Made by a program: the position numbers and the translations under genes
Part shown: positions 20,958 through 32,600 of the stretch, piece after piece
How positions within the stretch are numbered: position 1 is the stretch's first letter
Layout of the letters: every line of letters starts with the position of its first letter
The notes under the pieces: model-generated
Seen by the model: the letters and a program-made list of their open reading frames with translations, nothing else
What the model was told of the DNA's origin: nothing
The model's database searches: none
NCBI GenBank assembly: GCA_033439765.1
Contig: JAULSN010000002.1
Location: 5,952,001-6,016,000 of the forward strand
DNA: 64,000 bases
Direction: 5' to 3'
Source of the DNA: Lasiosphaeria ovina
Taxonomy: Eukaryota > Ascomycota > Sordariomycetes > Sordariales > Lasiosphaeriaceae

Positions 20958-23829
20958 CTATCTCCCCACACTCGAGACAGACTCCAGGTACGAAAGAAGG
21001 AAGTTGCGGTCCGCAGGAGAAATTGGCGTCTGGCTACTCCGCCGCGAGACTGGGGCGCTGCCTTGGCCGTGATCCCCAGATGCTGAGGCCAGCGATGCAA
21101 CGCGGGACCGGGGGGTGCCAGACCGGACCTGCTCAAACATGGCTGGCTCCTTCATCTTGGCTTGCTCGCCACCCGCGAACCCAGTCGGCGAAGGCTGTCC
21201 CTTCCCAAAAAGTGACAGGAGCTTGTGCTTTTGTTCCGGGATGGCGTCTGGTTGTCGTGGGACGGTCCCAGATGGTTGGTGCGACTGGGGCTCCGGCGCA
21301 GAATGTGTTGCCGAATGGGTTTGCAGCGGTGACTGCTTATACGCAAGACCCGCTGTCTGTGGCATCTTGTCCCGACTCTCTGATACATACACAACCCCAC
21401 GGCTCCTCGGAGATGGCAAGTTAGACTGACCAGTGCTCATAGTCTCATAGCGTGTAGTGCCGCCGGAAGCAGGTTGACTGGGAACCTGCTTGACAACGAA
21501 ATTTTGCCTCTTGTCGGTCTCGGATTGTTTCGGTCGACTCAGAATTTGGACCGCTCGATACGGCAAGTTAACTTCTGGGTTCATCCGCAATGGTGCACCT
21601 CTGGCATCTGGCACAAACGCCAAAGCCTCTGCGGCTGAGAAGGGTTTGGAGATGGGACCACCGGGTCCTTCCATTCCTTCAAAGACTGCCGGCTCCTTTC
21701 CTTTGCTCCTGTTAGTGATCGACTCGCCGCTTGGCGACGACATCGGCGCCGGCTTCTTGAACATGTCTAACAAAGTCGAGCGGTGAGAGTCTGTAGACTG
21801 AACAGGATAGGGAACAGAGGCTGATGGACCGGCCGGTGATGCCATGGTCTGGGGCGCATTGTTATCAAACCGAGGCTTCCCGGCTTGAGCCATGTTGTGC
21901 GGCAGGTATTGCGCTGCGGCATTGGCCTGTTGCGAAACAGGCAAGTTCGCCCGATGGGTAGATGGATGCTGCGTTTGACTGTTCAACTGCGGCCCGGCGC
22001 CATCCCTGGAGCCGACAACAGATGCCTTGTTTTCGCCCGATTCCTGGTTTTCGGTTTTGAAGGCATTCAACAATGACATCTTGTGATTGGTCAGCTGAGG
22101 GGGGATATTCGACGGCTGCTGCTGGGCTTGTAAGGGTTCCGGATTGCTAGCTGCAAACACATTTTGAGGAATATGGCGGGCTTGCATAGGGCCGTGAGCA
22201 GCCGGATCCGGAATGTTCGGAGTGGGCAGGATAGCCCGCGTGAGGAGAGATTGCTGAACCTGAGGAGGCAGCGGCTGTGGGTGCAACAGTATAGGCTCCT
22301 TACGCGGCATATGATTCGGATTTACGTATTGGTTTCGGCCGTAGAACTGATGCTGGAGGGGAGCTTGAATAGGGGCACGCATCTGGTTGAAATAGCCGCC
22401 GGGCAGATTCTGGTTCGAGGTAGGCCGAACGGAGAAAGTTGGAGGGGCCTGGTAGTCGTCGACGCGCATCCTCTGCGTGGGATGGTGATGGTGTGGGGTA
22501 TGGGGCTCGGGTGCGTTAGAGTAGGTGAGGTCGAATGGCGTGTGGGGAAGCTGGCTTTGGTTCGGCTGGCTTTGCTCGCTCGTCTGAGCTTGCTGCGACG
22601 GAAGCTCGGACTTCTTTTGCAGAATTGCCATCAAGGCCTCACCCTTGTCGGGATTGGCTGCAGTAGAGGGGCTCCTTTGCAGGCCTTGGATTGGCGGCTG
22701 GACCTTGAGGAGACGTTGGAGTTCAAGTGTGGCTCCGGCGAGAGTTTCGATTGCCGGCGTACAGTTGGAAGGCCCAGCCAGGGGTTCCGTGTGACTTCCA
22801 ATATCGTCCTCGGTGAGAGGCTCCTCGATGGGGATATGGACAGGCAGGTGGGAATGGCTGGCCGCGCGGATCTCGTCCTTCTTCCGCTGTTGGACAACCC
22901 ACTTCTTCAGGGGCACAAGGAATGGGGCTACCATGTAGAATTTGTTGGCATTCGTTACCGCTGCCAGGTCATCAGGGTGGTTGCTGCCCTTTTTCCGGAA
23001 GGCTGGCAACTCGGAGAGCTTGTACCACTGGATCTTGCTGATCTCCTTTCGCGTCCTCGGGTGGAAAGGCGTGTCCATGGGAATATCGCGGAAGACGTAG
23101 AGCCGGATCTGCTGCTCCCTCATGGAGATCTGGATGTATTTGACCTCGTCGTCTTTGGGCACCAGGCCGGCCTCTTTGATGTCAAAGCCCGTCTCTTCGT
23201 ACACTTCCCGGATGGCGCAGTCCAGATCGTCCTCGTCCTTGTTGATCTTGCCGCGCGGGAAGCTCCAGTTGGCGCCCTTCTTCCAGCCCTTGACGAGGAC
23301 GGTCGAGTCCATGGCCTCGTTGAGGAGAATGGCACCCCTGACGGGGACTCGGGTTTTGTACTGGAGGAACTGATCGAATGCGCGCATGTGGTTTTCGACG
23401 GAGAAGGATGCAAGCAGCGGGCAGTGCTGGAAGATGCGGAGGCAGAAGCTGCGAAGGGACATGGACGGCAACGTGGGGTCTAGCGGACGGATGAAATCTT
23501 CGTAGAACCATTGTGCCTCCTCCACCTGGAAGCAGATGCGTGCGACAGACGATAGATCTTCTTTGGGGAGGTTTATGATGAAGCGGACGCAAAGGTCATC
23601 CAGCCCTGTAGACGAGTAAGCGGACTATCCTATCCACAAGAGACGCGCGCAGCACAGCAGGCAACGCAACACGACTCGACCCGTCCGTCCGTCGGCCGGA
23701 GAAATATGGAGAAAGGGGGCAAGCAACGTAGATGGGCCGGGCCGGACGGGCCACGGAATCAGTAGCAGGAGTAGTAGGAGTGAGTAGCAGCAACATACAA
23801 TCTTCGAGTTGCATGGTTGATTCGGCCAT
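20958..23829 (-). CDS. dcp2: mRNA-decapping enzyme Dcp2 (Nudix hydrolase)
   Basis: Two exons, 23829-23799 and 23605-20958, give 892 aa. The 193-nt intron (donor GTATGT, acceptor CTACAG) joins LEDW to LDDLCVRFIINLPKEDLSS. Residues about 10-95 are the N-terminal regulatory domain that binds Dcp1 (VEEAQWFYEDFIRPLDP). Residues about 98-245 are the catalytic domain, with Nudix box GKINKDEDDLDCAIREVYEETGF (129-151) carrying the REVYEE metal-binding glutamates, and a Box B region after it. The remaining 640 residues are disordered and Gln/Pro/Ser-rich but hold short LLxxF-type motifs. Dcp2 removes the m7G cap and commits mRNA to 5'-3' decay in P-bodies. The last residues (NFLLSYLESVSS) resemble the conserved end of other Pezizomycotina Dcp2 proteins. 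Confidence 0.96.
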
Positions 23830-24933
23830 GTCGACATAATCTGTCTCGCATATCCACGACACGACTACAGACGGCAGGGGTTGTCAATTGGATATCGTAG
23901 TCAAGTGTCGGGGCTTCGAAACGGGTTGGGTGACTGGGTCCGAGTTGCAGACCGATGAGACTGAAGCTGGCCACCTGGTCAAGTCTTTTTGAGGCCGTTA
24001 CGGACCCGACCTCGTGGCCTGAGGTGACTAGGACAGGTGAGGGGCGGCGGGACCGAACGAGGGGCGTGGCAGGGCAGCGGGCGCCCAGCGGGCAAACAGC
24101 GTGCCCCAAAACGCACGAGTTGATTGATTGCGCGGAAAGTGCGCGAGGTGCAATTCCGTTCGCTACAGTAGAACAGCAATGCGGTTAGGTTTTTGTGTGT
24201 TTTGGCCCGAGTTGGCGTTTCGGACGCTATCTGCAGGCCGTGATATGTACCGTGGTTGTGGTGTCGACGTGGATGGCCTTCATAGGTTTGCACAGACCTT
24301 ACCTGGCGGAGCAGTTGCGATTTAGCTCGCCGTCAGATGTAGGTACGTACTCCGTTGTATGTCCAGCGTCTGTGGCTTGATACGGAACAACGCTGCCTAT
24401 CGACGAATACCGACGCCACAGTTATGCATGGGCTGCCCGATCAAGATCGCCAAGGCTCGTGGCGGTGCAAGTCAATCCGCTAACCCCGTTGAACCACGAT
24501 TCGTACAGCGGCAAAGGACCTTGTCAAGCGCGTGGCAGTCGCCGCACAAGGACGTCACCCCCAAACCAGGCAGGAAACTGTCAGCGGTTTGAAGCTGATG
24601 TTCAGACATCGACAAAGGGCCGTTCAGCAAGGGGTCAGGAGGCGCTGTGTGGTCAATCATCTAATAAATTAAGGTACCTTAGGTTGGAGGTGACCAGATA
24701 GGTCGCCCGGTCTCCGCCTCATCTAATGATTCGGCCAGGCAGGCCAAAATCCAAATGGTTTTCGAGTCCAGTTTCCAAGCACGGACCTGAAACGAAGGTA
24801 AAATCTATAATACACACACCACCCGCCCCGACCTCGTAGCAGCCAGAAACAGACAATCCGAGAATTTGATAGATAAGGTCCCCTAGAACTCCGCAGACTC
24901 TGTTCATACCTTAATCACTCTTCTTCCCAGTCC

Positions 24934-24977
<44 letters not shown>

Positions 24978-24999
24978 TCACCCTGGCTGTGAAGTCATC
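23830..24999. other. Divergent spacer between dcp2 and the DUF4112 gene
   Basis: No gene seen. Holds a near-match to the 9-mer TACTCCGTA (TACTCCGTT, around 24348) and ends in a long CA repeat just before the DUF4112 start. Confidence 0.5.
24938..24975. repeat. (CA)19 microsatellite
   Basis: Perfect CA dinucleotide tract 24 bp upstream of the DUF4112 gene start codon, so probably within its promoter or 5' leader. Confidence 0.95.
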
Positions 25000-25867
25000 A
25001 TGGGCGCACTCATTACAAAACCGTTTAGGAGAGCTGGAGCGAGAGTTGGCAAGCAACTTGTCGAAAAGGAAATCAATGAGAGGTTAGAGTCGGGGGATGG
25101 CAAAAGCAAACTGACTGTGGCCCTTGCCGAAAGCGGTTATCGTTTAATAATGAGTGTGGCCAAAGCTGATCGCCAAAAAAAAAGACCGAGGCGCTCGGAG
25201 TCCGGAAGTACGAAAGAGAGAGAGAGAAACTTGAACGCTGATGTACGTTGAGCGCTTCCATACTTACCGTCCCGATGCTGACTCTTGCACCGAAGAACCC
25301 GTATTACAGGGAAGGAAGAAGCTGTTGCAGCAGGCGTAAAAAGCGCGACTACCCAGAGTTCATACATGACCAAGATGAGGAGATCCTCAGGTATATCCGG
25401 CACAGAGCCTATATATGGGACATGTGGATTCATATCCCATTCACTAGCTTCACCTTCGGCCTTTCGCCTATATTCGCTCTCATTCCCGTGTGAGTATTTC
25501 CAGCGTATTTCACAAGGCATCTTGTCACATTTAGAGAAAGCAGCCAGCTGACAGGTACTTGATTCCTAGTGTCGGTGACCTTGGCGACCTGTGGATGGCA
25601 TACAAGCTGATTACGAAGGCGGGAGGCCTGAAAGACGGTCTGCCGTGGGAGCTCCGGGGAATGATGGTGGCTAATGTGATGTTTGACTTCGCAATAAGTT
25701 TTTTCCCCGTCTTAGGCGCTGTCGCCGGTGCAGTATGCCGTGCAAACACGAGGAATGCCTGGCTTGTTGACTCATATCTCTTCGCAATGTCAGAATTGGC
25801 ACGTAATCCGATGCACTTTCCCCCAGGATTTACGCTCCCACCCCGTCGCCGGCAGGGGAAAGCTTAG
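25000..25867 (+). CDS. DUF4112-family small membrane protein
   Basis: Three exons, 25000-25242, 25296-25489 and 25570-25867, give 244 aa. Intron 1 (53 nt) uses donor GTACGT, branch GCTGAC and an AAG acceptor; it is the only join I found that keeps the conserved frame. Intron 2 uses GTGAGT and CCTAG and restores ALIPVVGDLGD. The N-terminal half is basic and charged (RQKKRPRR, KERER, RRKKR). From about residue 115 the sequence follows the DUF4112 pattern: an amphipathic entry segment, FGLSPIFALIPVVGDLGDLWMAYKLI, then a second hydrophobic hairpin FDFAISFFPVLGAVAGAVCRANTRNAWL. Members are small integral membrane proteins of unknown function in fungi and bacteria. The C-terminus is short and basic. 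Start chosen at the first ATG after the CA repeat. Confidence 0.8.
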
Positions 25868-26986
25868 CCGGACGGATGGATCGAGCTCGACAGCCAGCAT
25901 GTTTGTCAATGTTGAGAAAGGTGACAAGGGTGGCGATAGCAGGCAGTACTGGTCGAGGAGTATTCGCGTGGCATTCTGGGTCGGGATCTCGAGAAATTCA
26001 TGGCGTGCAAGATGGATTCTTAGATGTGGGGTTTGGCATCGGCGTTGACTCGACAATGTCGTTTTCTTTCTCTCTTTTTTTTCCCCCTTTGTCTTTTGGG
26101 TGTTGGGTTTATCATTTTGGGGGAAAGCAAAGGTTCGTACATAGTTTTTGTATTTACTTTGGGAGTTGCAACGAGGAAGCATCTGAAAATACGTAAATTA
26201 CCTACTCAGTCCCTTGGGGGTCGCGTAGCAACGAACGATGCTTCCGCGTCTTATTCCATATCTCCTTGGGGACCGACTTCGGCATCGGTAAAACTACCTT
26301 GTAATTCAAGACGCTGCAACCAATAGTTGCCCTTTCTTTCGAGTCAAAGAATTGATAGTGAGGAGGGGCAAGCTTGAAGTTATCTTTGGTTGGCCAATTT
26401 GTTTAATAAGTGGGCTTTTTCCAGGAAGTTTTACCGATGCCGAAGTTCGGGCAGAGTTTAGCTGGGCGTTTTGCCAGCCTGCAAGGAGCAGCTTGGTAGT
26501 TAAAGTGTGGACTTGAGGAATATGCGCCGAAGATCTTCCAATGGCATCGATGTGATCGAGCTATAGTGGAGCCTGGGGGTAACTTGGGAGCGACGCTTCG
26601 CCTCGCGGACTCGGGGATGGCCGGATCTGATTAGGGGCGACACGACGACGAGTGGATATCTGAAGGTTCCGATTGCCAGGGATGGTGGAGGCAGGCCGGG
26701 GGGCTGGTGTTGACCGTGTTCGGTGCCTGGACGATGAGCACAGACCGAGTCGCGTCCAAACGCGAAAAAAAACGGGCGCCGAGATTTATTCTAGTTAGTG
26801 GGACCACGTGCCGACGCGCAGCATTTAAGAGAAGTCGCGCCGTCTGTCTGCTTTGTCTGTCTACCTACTCAACACTCTCAGTCGGCCACAACAGTCCCCC
26901 AGACCTGACATCCGCAAATTCCAATCTCGCGGTCTACAAACCCTCCTGACCTCTCAGCAGCCCAATTGCTTCTTTTTACTACCACA
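25868..26986. other. Spacer and rnr2 promoter
   Basis: No gene seen. The last 250 bp before rnr2 contains CGCGTCC and ACGCGAAAA elements around 26750-26770, which resemble MBF/E2F-type cell-cycle boxes, and a CACGTG E-box at 26805-26810. Confidence 0.5.
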
Positions 26987-28440
26987 ATGGCCGTCGAGAC
27001 CACACCGTCCAAGCAGGTTCGTGACGCTGCCCCGCGCGCGTCGCCTGTCCAACGTGTCAGCCGTGTCGGGCCAAAGCTAACGCGCGATATTGCAGGCTGC
27101 ATCCGCAATTGAGTCGCTGAAGATGGAGTCACCCTTCAAGAAGTTCAACTTTTCCACCACAGACAAGGAGAACAAGCCTTTTGGTCGCGACGTCGCCGCA
27201 CTCGAGGCACAGATGGACCCCAAGCACCTTGCTTCCAAGACGGGAGAAGTTGTCAAGCAGGAGGAGACAAAGGTCATTGTAGCTCCTACGATCAAGCCAG
27301 AGGAGATCGACGAGCCTCTTCTGCAGGAGAACCCGCAGCGCTTTGTGCTATTTCCCATCAAGTATCACGAGGTATGTGACGCGTCCGCGACGCGTAAAGT
27401 GGGGGGTTTCGTTTCGCGCGCTAACGGACCCACGTAGATTTGGCAAATGTACAAGAAGGCCGAGGCCTCCTTTTGGACCGCCGAAGAGATCGATCTGTCC
27501 AAGGACATGCACGATTGGAACAACAAGATCAACGACGATGAAAAGTTCTTCATTTCTCACATTCTGGCCTTCTTTGCCGCGTCAGATGGCATCGTCAACG
27601 AGAACCTCGTTGAGCGTTTCAGCGGTGAGGTCCAGATCCCCGAGGCTCGCTGCTTCTACGGCTTCCAGATCATGATGGAGAACATCCACTCTGAGACATA
27701 CTCGCTCCTGATCGACACATACATCAAGGAGCCAGCTCAGCGCACCCATCTTTTCAACGCCATTGATACTAGTACGTCGCTACTTGCCACCATTAACCCC
27801 CGGATCTTAACTAACCATCGCAGTTCCCGCCATCCGCAAGAAGGCCGATTGGGCCCTCCGGTGGATCACAGATAAGGAGTCAACGTTCGCTCAGCGCCTC
27901 GTTGCATTCGCCGCCGTCGAGGGCATCTTCTTCAGCGGCGCCTTCGCGTCCATCTTCTGGCTCAAGAAGCGTGGCCTCATGCCCGGCCTGACCTTCTCTA
28001 ACGAGCTCATCTCTCGTGACGAGGGCCTGCACACGGATTTCGCCTGCCTCCTCTTCTCTCACCTCAACAACCGGCCGAGCAAGAAGGTCATTGAAGAGGT
28101 CATTGTTGACGCGGTCCGGATTGAGCAGGAGTTCCTCACAGAGGCTCTCCCTTGCGCGCTTCTTGGCATGAACTCGAACCTCATGAAGCAGTACATTGAG
28201 TTCGTGGCCGACCGCCTGCTTGTTGCCCTAGGCAATGACAAGATCTACCGCGTCTCCAACCCCTTCGACTTCATGGAGAACATCTCGCTGGGAGGCAAGA
28301 CCAACTTCTTCGAGAAGCGGGTAGGCGAGTACCAGAAGGCGGGCGTCATGGCCAGCACCAACAAGAAGCCCACGGCAGAGGAGGCCGAGGAGAACAAGGA
28401 CGAGTTTGGCGGCGACTTTGCCTTTGACGAGGACTTTTGA
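26987..28440 (+). CDS. rnr2: Ribonucleoside-diphosphate reductase small subunit
   Basis: Four exons, 26987-27016, 27096-27371, 27438-27771 and 27824-28440, give 418 aa. Class Ia beta subunit. Diagnostic parts are [35 protein letters not shown] split over exons 2 and 3, the radical tyrosine Y176 in RCFYGFQI, and the diiron ligands D/E in [13 protein letters not shown] and E183-x2-H186 (MENIHSE). Further ligands are in [14 protein letters not shown] and VRIEQE, with the R1-docking tail FAFDEDF at the C-terminus. It generates the tyrosyl radical used by the large subunit to make dNTPs in the cytosol. Introns 1 and 2 are both near the 5' end, and intron 2 carries cell-cycle-box-like sequences, fitting the S-phase control known for this gene family. 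All ligand residues I can check are present. Confidence 0.97.
27379..27420. promoter_or_regulatory. MCB/E2F-like cluster inside rnr2 intron 2
   Basis: Within the 66-nt intron 27372-27437 there are two ACGCGT boxes (27379-27384 and 27390-27395) and a TTTCGCGCG sequence (27412-27420). ACGCGT is the MBF site that controls S-phase genes, including ribonucleotide reductase, in yeasts. Activity from an intron is inference. Confidence 0.4.
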
Positions 28441-29112
28441 AGTCCCTCGCCGCCACACCCTGTCTCCACTCTCCCCACGCCTATCACGACCTCTTATACC
28501 CAACTGTGTACTGGTATCACTGCTTTTTCTTTGTCTCCCTTTTTTCTTAACTGTTTAGGGCATACTTCTGGCATAGAAGTTGGCGGCGGTCTGCAAGCTT
28601 CTCATCTGGCTTAGCCTTTCGCGGCGTTGGATTGGATATCCATTGCCGTATATTGTAAATACCGCGCGGGCCATGTTTAACATTGGCGGAGTCTAGGCGT
28701 TTCGGATTTTGGTATTTTTTTCAAATCTTGTCTATCAGAACTTATGGTAGACCTTGTGCGGAGGACGATGGGAAAACGAATCATTTGTTTGGCATGTATG
28801 AGTAGATAGGGTAGTCATAATCACTAGGAATCAGGACCTTGAATTTTAACTTGAAAGAAGTTTGCCTTTTTGAATATTGGTGATTACGTCGAGGCCGAAG
28901 GATAGGGCTGCTCAGCCCCTGAAGCACGCATTCAATATCTATCTGAAAGTTGTGCTTGCTCTGCTGTAAGTCAACTCCGTCAACGCCACCCGCCCCCTTT
29001 TCCCATTTTTGCATACTTTGTGATATATGTATAGTCGGCGGGACAACTCTTGAAGAGACACGGCGTTTTCTCCATTTTCTACTCTGCCCAACGAGCTGAA
29101 ACTGCCGCCCGC
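28441..29112. other. Convergent 3' region
   Basis: Between the 3' ends of rnr2 and the SRP9 gene; AT-rich, no gene seen. Confidence 0.5.
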
Positions 29113-29722
29113 TCACCGCTTGCCCTTCTTCTTCTTACCCTTCCCGCCACCGCCCGGCTGCGGTCCCTGCCCCGAAGCTCCCGCCGCGGGCGTCGACGCC
29201 GCCGTCGGCACGGGCGTCTGCGTCCCGCTCCCTGCTGCCGCCGCCTCAGCGTCCGGCATCGGCTCGTCGTGTTGCTGCCCCGCCCCCGCCACCTCGGGCA
29301 GCGCCGCCATGCGCCGCCCCAGCGTCCCCAGCATCTGTACCAGCCGCGTCACCTCGGCCGCCTTGGACGTCTTGTACTTGAGCGCCACGCCGCTCTGGGG
29401 GTCGAACGTCTTGAGCAGCAGGTGGCCGCGCGGCGGCTTCGTCGGCACTGCTGTTGTGGTTGCAGGCGCAGGTGCAGGTCCAGGCGCTTTTTTCCCGTCG
29501 GCTGCGAGCTGCTGCTTGGCCAGCGCCTTCTGCTCCTTGGTTAACCGGCGCGCGGGCTTGAGGTGGTACTTTGTCGTGACGCGAGTCTGTGTTTCCGGGG
29601 GGTTAGAATCAAGGGGGCTGAGGGACAAGTGGGCAGCGACGAGAACATACAGTCGCGGGCCGCGCCTGCAGCAGCAGCGCCGACTCGCGGAGCCAGTCCT
29701 CGCTCTTTTCGTAGTACGGCAT
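29113..29722 (-). CDS. srp9: Signal recognition particle subunit SRP9 / SRP21
   Basis: Two exons, 29722-29651 and 29586-29113, give 181 aa. The start MPYYEKSEDWLRESALLLQARPATTRVTTKYHL matches the SRP9-21 domain: helix, then an RVTTKY strand. A Lys/Ala/Pro insert follows, then the second half LLKTFDPQSGVALKYKTSKAAEVTRLVQMLGTLGRRM. The tail is Gly/Pro-rich and ends in a basic GKGKKKKGKR. In the Alu domain of SRP this subunit pairs with SRP14 and arrests elongation while a signal peptide is delivered to the ER. It is longer than the 86-residue animal SRP9 because of the central insert and basic tail, as in the yeast form Srp21. Confidence 0.9.
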
Positions 29723-30444
29723 TTTCTCGTTGTTCTCTTGTTTGTCGGTGGCGTCGGGAAGGGGGCCGGCTGTTCAGATAGATGGATGCCGGTCGGGTTT
29801 TGCGCGGGCGCGCACACACACAACCACCACAATTCCCTAGGCAAGTTGGCGAGCGACCTCGGTTATGTGTACTAGCTGGGTGTGGGAGTTCAAAGGTTGA
29901 ATCTTTGGCACTCCAATGGGGTCGTAAAGGCGATGTGCGATAGGTTGCCGCTCAAGGGTCGCACAGGCTGGGAGGTTTTGGCATCAAACGGGGAGTTTTG
30001 GCCCATGGTGGGGCTCACCTGGGATGCGGGGGAGCGACAGCAAGCAAGCTTCGATGGCGTCCATCGCACGCCCCTTCCCCACAACCCCCATCTTACACTT
30101 CCCTGTAACACTCAGGAACTTCACAGACAGAATACTCGCCAGGTTCTGAAATTTGCTGATTTTATTAATGATACAAAGTACTGTTGTTGTACATACTTGT
30201 ACATGCATATACCCGACACGACACTTACTACCATTTCCTGGTACATGAAGAAATTACACTCAGCAACCAATCCAGACTCCGTGTCAAAACCAAAAAAAAT
30301 GCCCACCTCCCCCTTTTACGCATCCAAGTACGCCCAAAGATGCAAACAGGGGTATCTCTAATGCTGCTAGTCCGTTTTCTGGTCCCCAGTTGGTCATATT
30401 GCCAAATATCAACGCTACGCCCACTCGCCGACCTACATGTCATC
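29723..30444. other. SRP9 upstream / swd2 3' region
   Basis: No gene seen. Presumed promoter of the SRP9 gene at the left, 3' UTR of swd2 at the right. Confidence 0.5.
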
Positions 30445-31724
30445 CTACGCGTGCGGGTCGGGAATCCAGAACAAAAGCTCTTGATCTGCTGTGGCAAACA
30501 TGTTGTACCGGGGGTTGTATGCGACCACTGCCGCCTCTCTCTTATCGTCGAGGACGTGTGCCGGCTCGAGGATCTTGTTGTGATCGGGTGTCGCCAGGGT
30601 GTCCCAGACGAGGAGGTCCTTTTTTGCACCGCTCAGTACATAGCGGCCATCCGGGCTGAAGCAGCAGTCGCCGCTACTCTCGACCGAGCCTCCTTCACTC
30701 TCCCCCACGGCCAGACGTCTCGTGCCGCCAGGCTTCTTCAAGTACGCCTTTAGGGTGCCGTCAAACGCGTCGAGGAGAAAGTGGCCGCCCAGGCGCGAAC
30801 CCAAAAGGAGGTGCTTCCCGTCATTGGAGAACTCGAGCGCTGTCCATCCGCGGTAAGCGGCTTCGAGCTCGGCTGGCCCTTTGACTTTCATCACGTCGAA
30901 AACGGCGAATGGTGTCTTCTGGTAGTTCCGGTAGTCGTACAAAATCACCGAGCCGCTGGCGGGCAGTGCGACGGCGAAGACGTTGCCAGAGGGGTCCCAA
31001 GCCGCGATATGAGGGCCGGGGAGGAGGAGCTTAGCGACCCATTGCCTGGACCCAATGTTCCACATCCTCACCGTGTTGTCCAGGCTGCACGAGATGAAAT
31101 TGTCAGACCCGGGGTGCAGCGCCAGACTGGTGACGGATGCCTCGTGGCCGTCGAAGTAGCGGATAAACGAATTATCGTGCGTGGCCAGGTACCTGATGGC
31201 ATCTAAAACCGCAAGACTTCGTCAGTACATAATGCGCCAGGGCAGTCACGGCCGAGGTCCCTCACCGTTTTGTTTGGTGCTGGCATAGATGATGCTCGAG
31301 CTTGTGTGAGTGAATTTGGCCAGCTTGACGCCGTACTTTTTGCTCATAAGGCTCTTGTCGTGACGGCCATCTTTGACGTTGTATATCTGGATCGTCTCGT
31401 CGCTTTCCGAGGTCATGCAAAGCTCACCCGGGTCGTCGAAGTCGATTGAGAGGATGTGGGGCTGTGGCTTGCCTTCTTTGACATCGTCACGATGAAATAG
31501 CTAAATCAGACATCAGACAGAGTAAGCAAGAGGCGCGCGAAGAGCAGGGCGGGAGGCATCGTGTGTGGTACCTTTGTTGGTCTGAAGGCCGAGACAACGT
31601 CGCTCACTTTGGTGGTGCTGGGGACATTTACTCCCAGCGTCCGGGTGATGTTGAGCGACGGGGTTGTACTGAGGCTGGTGAGCGATGGCGGTGCCTCGTC
31701 CACGTCCATTGGTGTTGAGGCCAT
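30445..31724 (-). CDS. swd2: Swd2-type WD40 protein (COMPASS / cleavage-polyadenylation factor)
   Basis: Three exons, 31724-31572, 31500-31266 and 31202-30445, give 381 aa. After a short acidic N-terminus (MDVDEAP) comes VSAFRPTKLFHRDDVKEGKPQPHILSIDFDDPGELCMTSESDETIQIYN, then repeated WD blades. These include YLATHDNSFIRYFDGHEASVTSLALHPGSDNFISCSLDNTVRMWNI and GRYVLSGAKKDLLVWD. The 'YLATHDNSFIRYF.GH' blade is diagnostic of Swd2/WDR82. Swd2 works in the Set1/COMPASS histone H3K4 methyltransferase and in the RNA 3'-end processing factor, linking Set1 to Pol II. Length is normal for fungi. The first intron follows a conserved RPTK. The upstream region holds an AACCCTAACCC element. Confidence 0.93.
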
Positions 31725-32600
31725 CTTTTCGCACGACAGGTGGTGCCCAGTCCTACGGTTAGTGAGACCTTGGGGTTTGGGTAAGGTGGTAGGTATGTCG
31801 CCCTTTCATGTTCGGCTGCGGCATGGAAGCTTAAAGTCGTTGCACGCCGCCGCTGGCGCTGGTGGGTAGTTCTGCCAAAATCTGAAAGCGGTGAGACAAG
31901 CTTTGGAGTCTTAGTGAAAGAACCCTAACCCTTTTAGTGGCTTGGCCGTTGAAAGCCGTCGCTGGCCGTCGCACGTCGCACGGTGACACCATCCCGAAAG
32001 CCGGAGATAGGTCTGTGCTCGAGCTGAGCTTGTCTTGCAGCCGGGACCTTGCAGCTCCAAAACCCACGGGACCAAGCCCGCTATAAACTCCACGGGAGGG
32101 TCCTTTTCTTCAAGGTTGTTGGGGCCCCGACTCCGCAGCCTGCGCCTTCGGCCTCCCCTCCCGAGTGAATGCCGCATTGGATGCTTGCACGTACAATCCA
32201 GACACGTTTGCATACATACTATATAATCCCAAGCACAGCCAACTCACGCCCCACCGAGCAAGAGCAAGACCACGAGCAGTAAGCCGGAGGATTCTGATAT
32301 AAGACGCGGCTGTCAACAGAGCCTTCCTCCCGGCTTCCCTTCCGTCTCTTCCATTGCTGCTTGCTCTTTCTTTGACGGCACCGCCTCGATTCTCTGACGA
32401 CACAAGACGATCGATCAGACCCAATTTGGCCCAGACAGTCACGGCGACGACGGCAAAAGTTTGAGCTCAACACTTGCTGGATTCACCCGCCGACCCATCC
32501 CGCGAAAATCCTCTCACGGCCGGATCCTCCGGGGATCTAAACAACTGGGAAGGCAGAGGCAGAGGCAGCGGAGAGCGAGAGACAGGCACATTAAAACACA
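31725..32600. other. Divergent promoter region swd2 / oac1
   Basis: No gene seen. Contains AACCCTAACCC at 31921-31931, about 200 bp upstream of swd2 and 670 bp upstream of oac1. Confidence 0.5.
31921..31931. promoter_or_regulatory. Telobox-like AACCCTAACCC
   Basis: Almost two units of CCCTAA in the divergent swd2/oac1 spacer. Matches the binding motif of Tbf1/TRF-like Myb proteins; a role is inferred. Confidence 0.4.

Noticed and set aside
22164..23483. 439-codon plus-strand frame
   Set aside because: Antisense of the conserved Dcp2 catalytic region, which is certain.
29120..29875. 251-codon plus-strand frame
   Set aside because: Antisense of the SRP9/SRP21 gene and across its intron.
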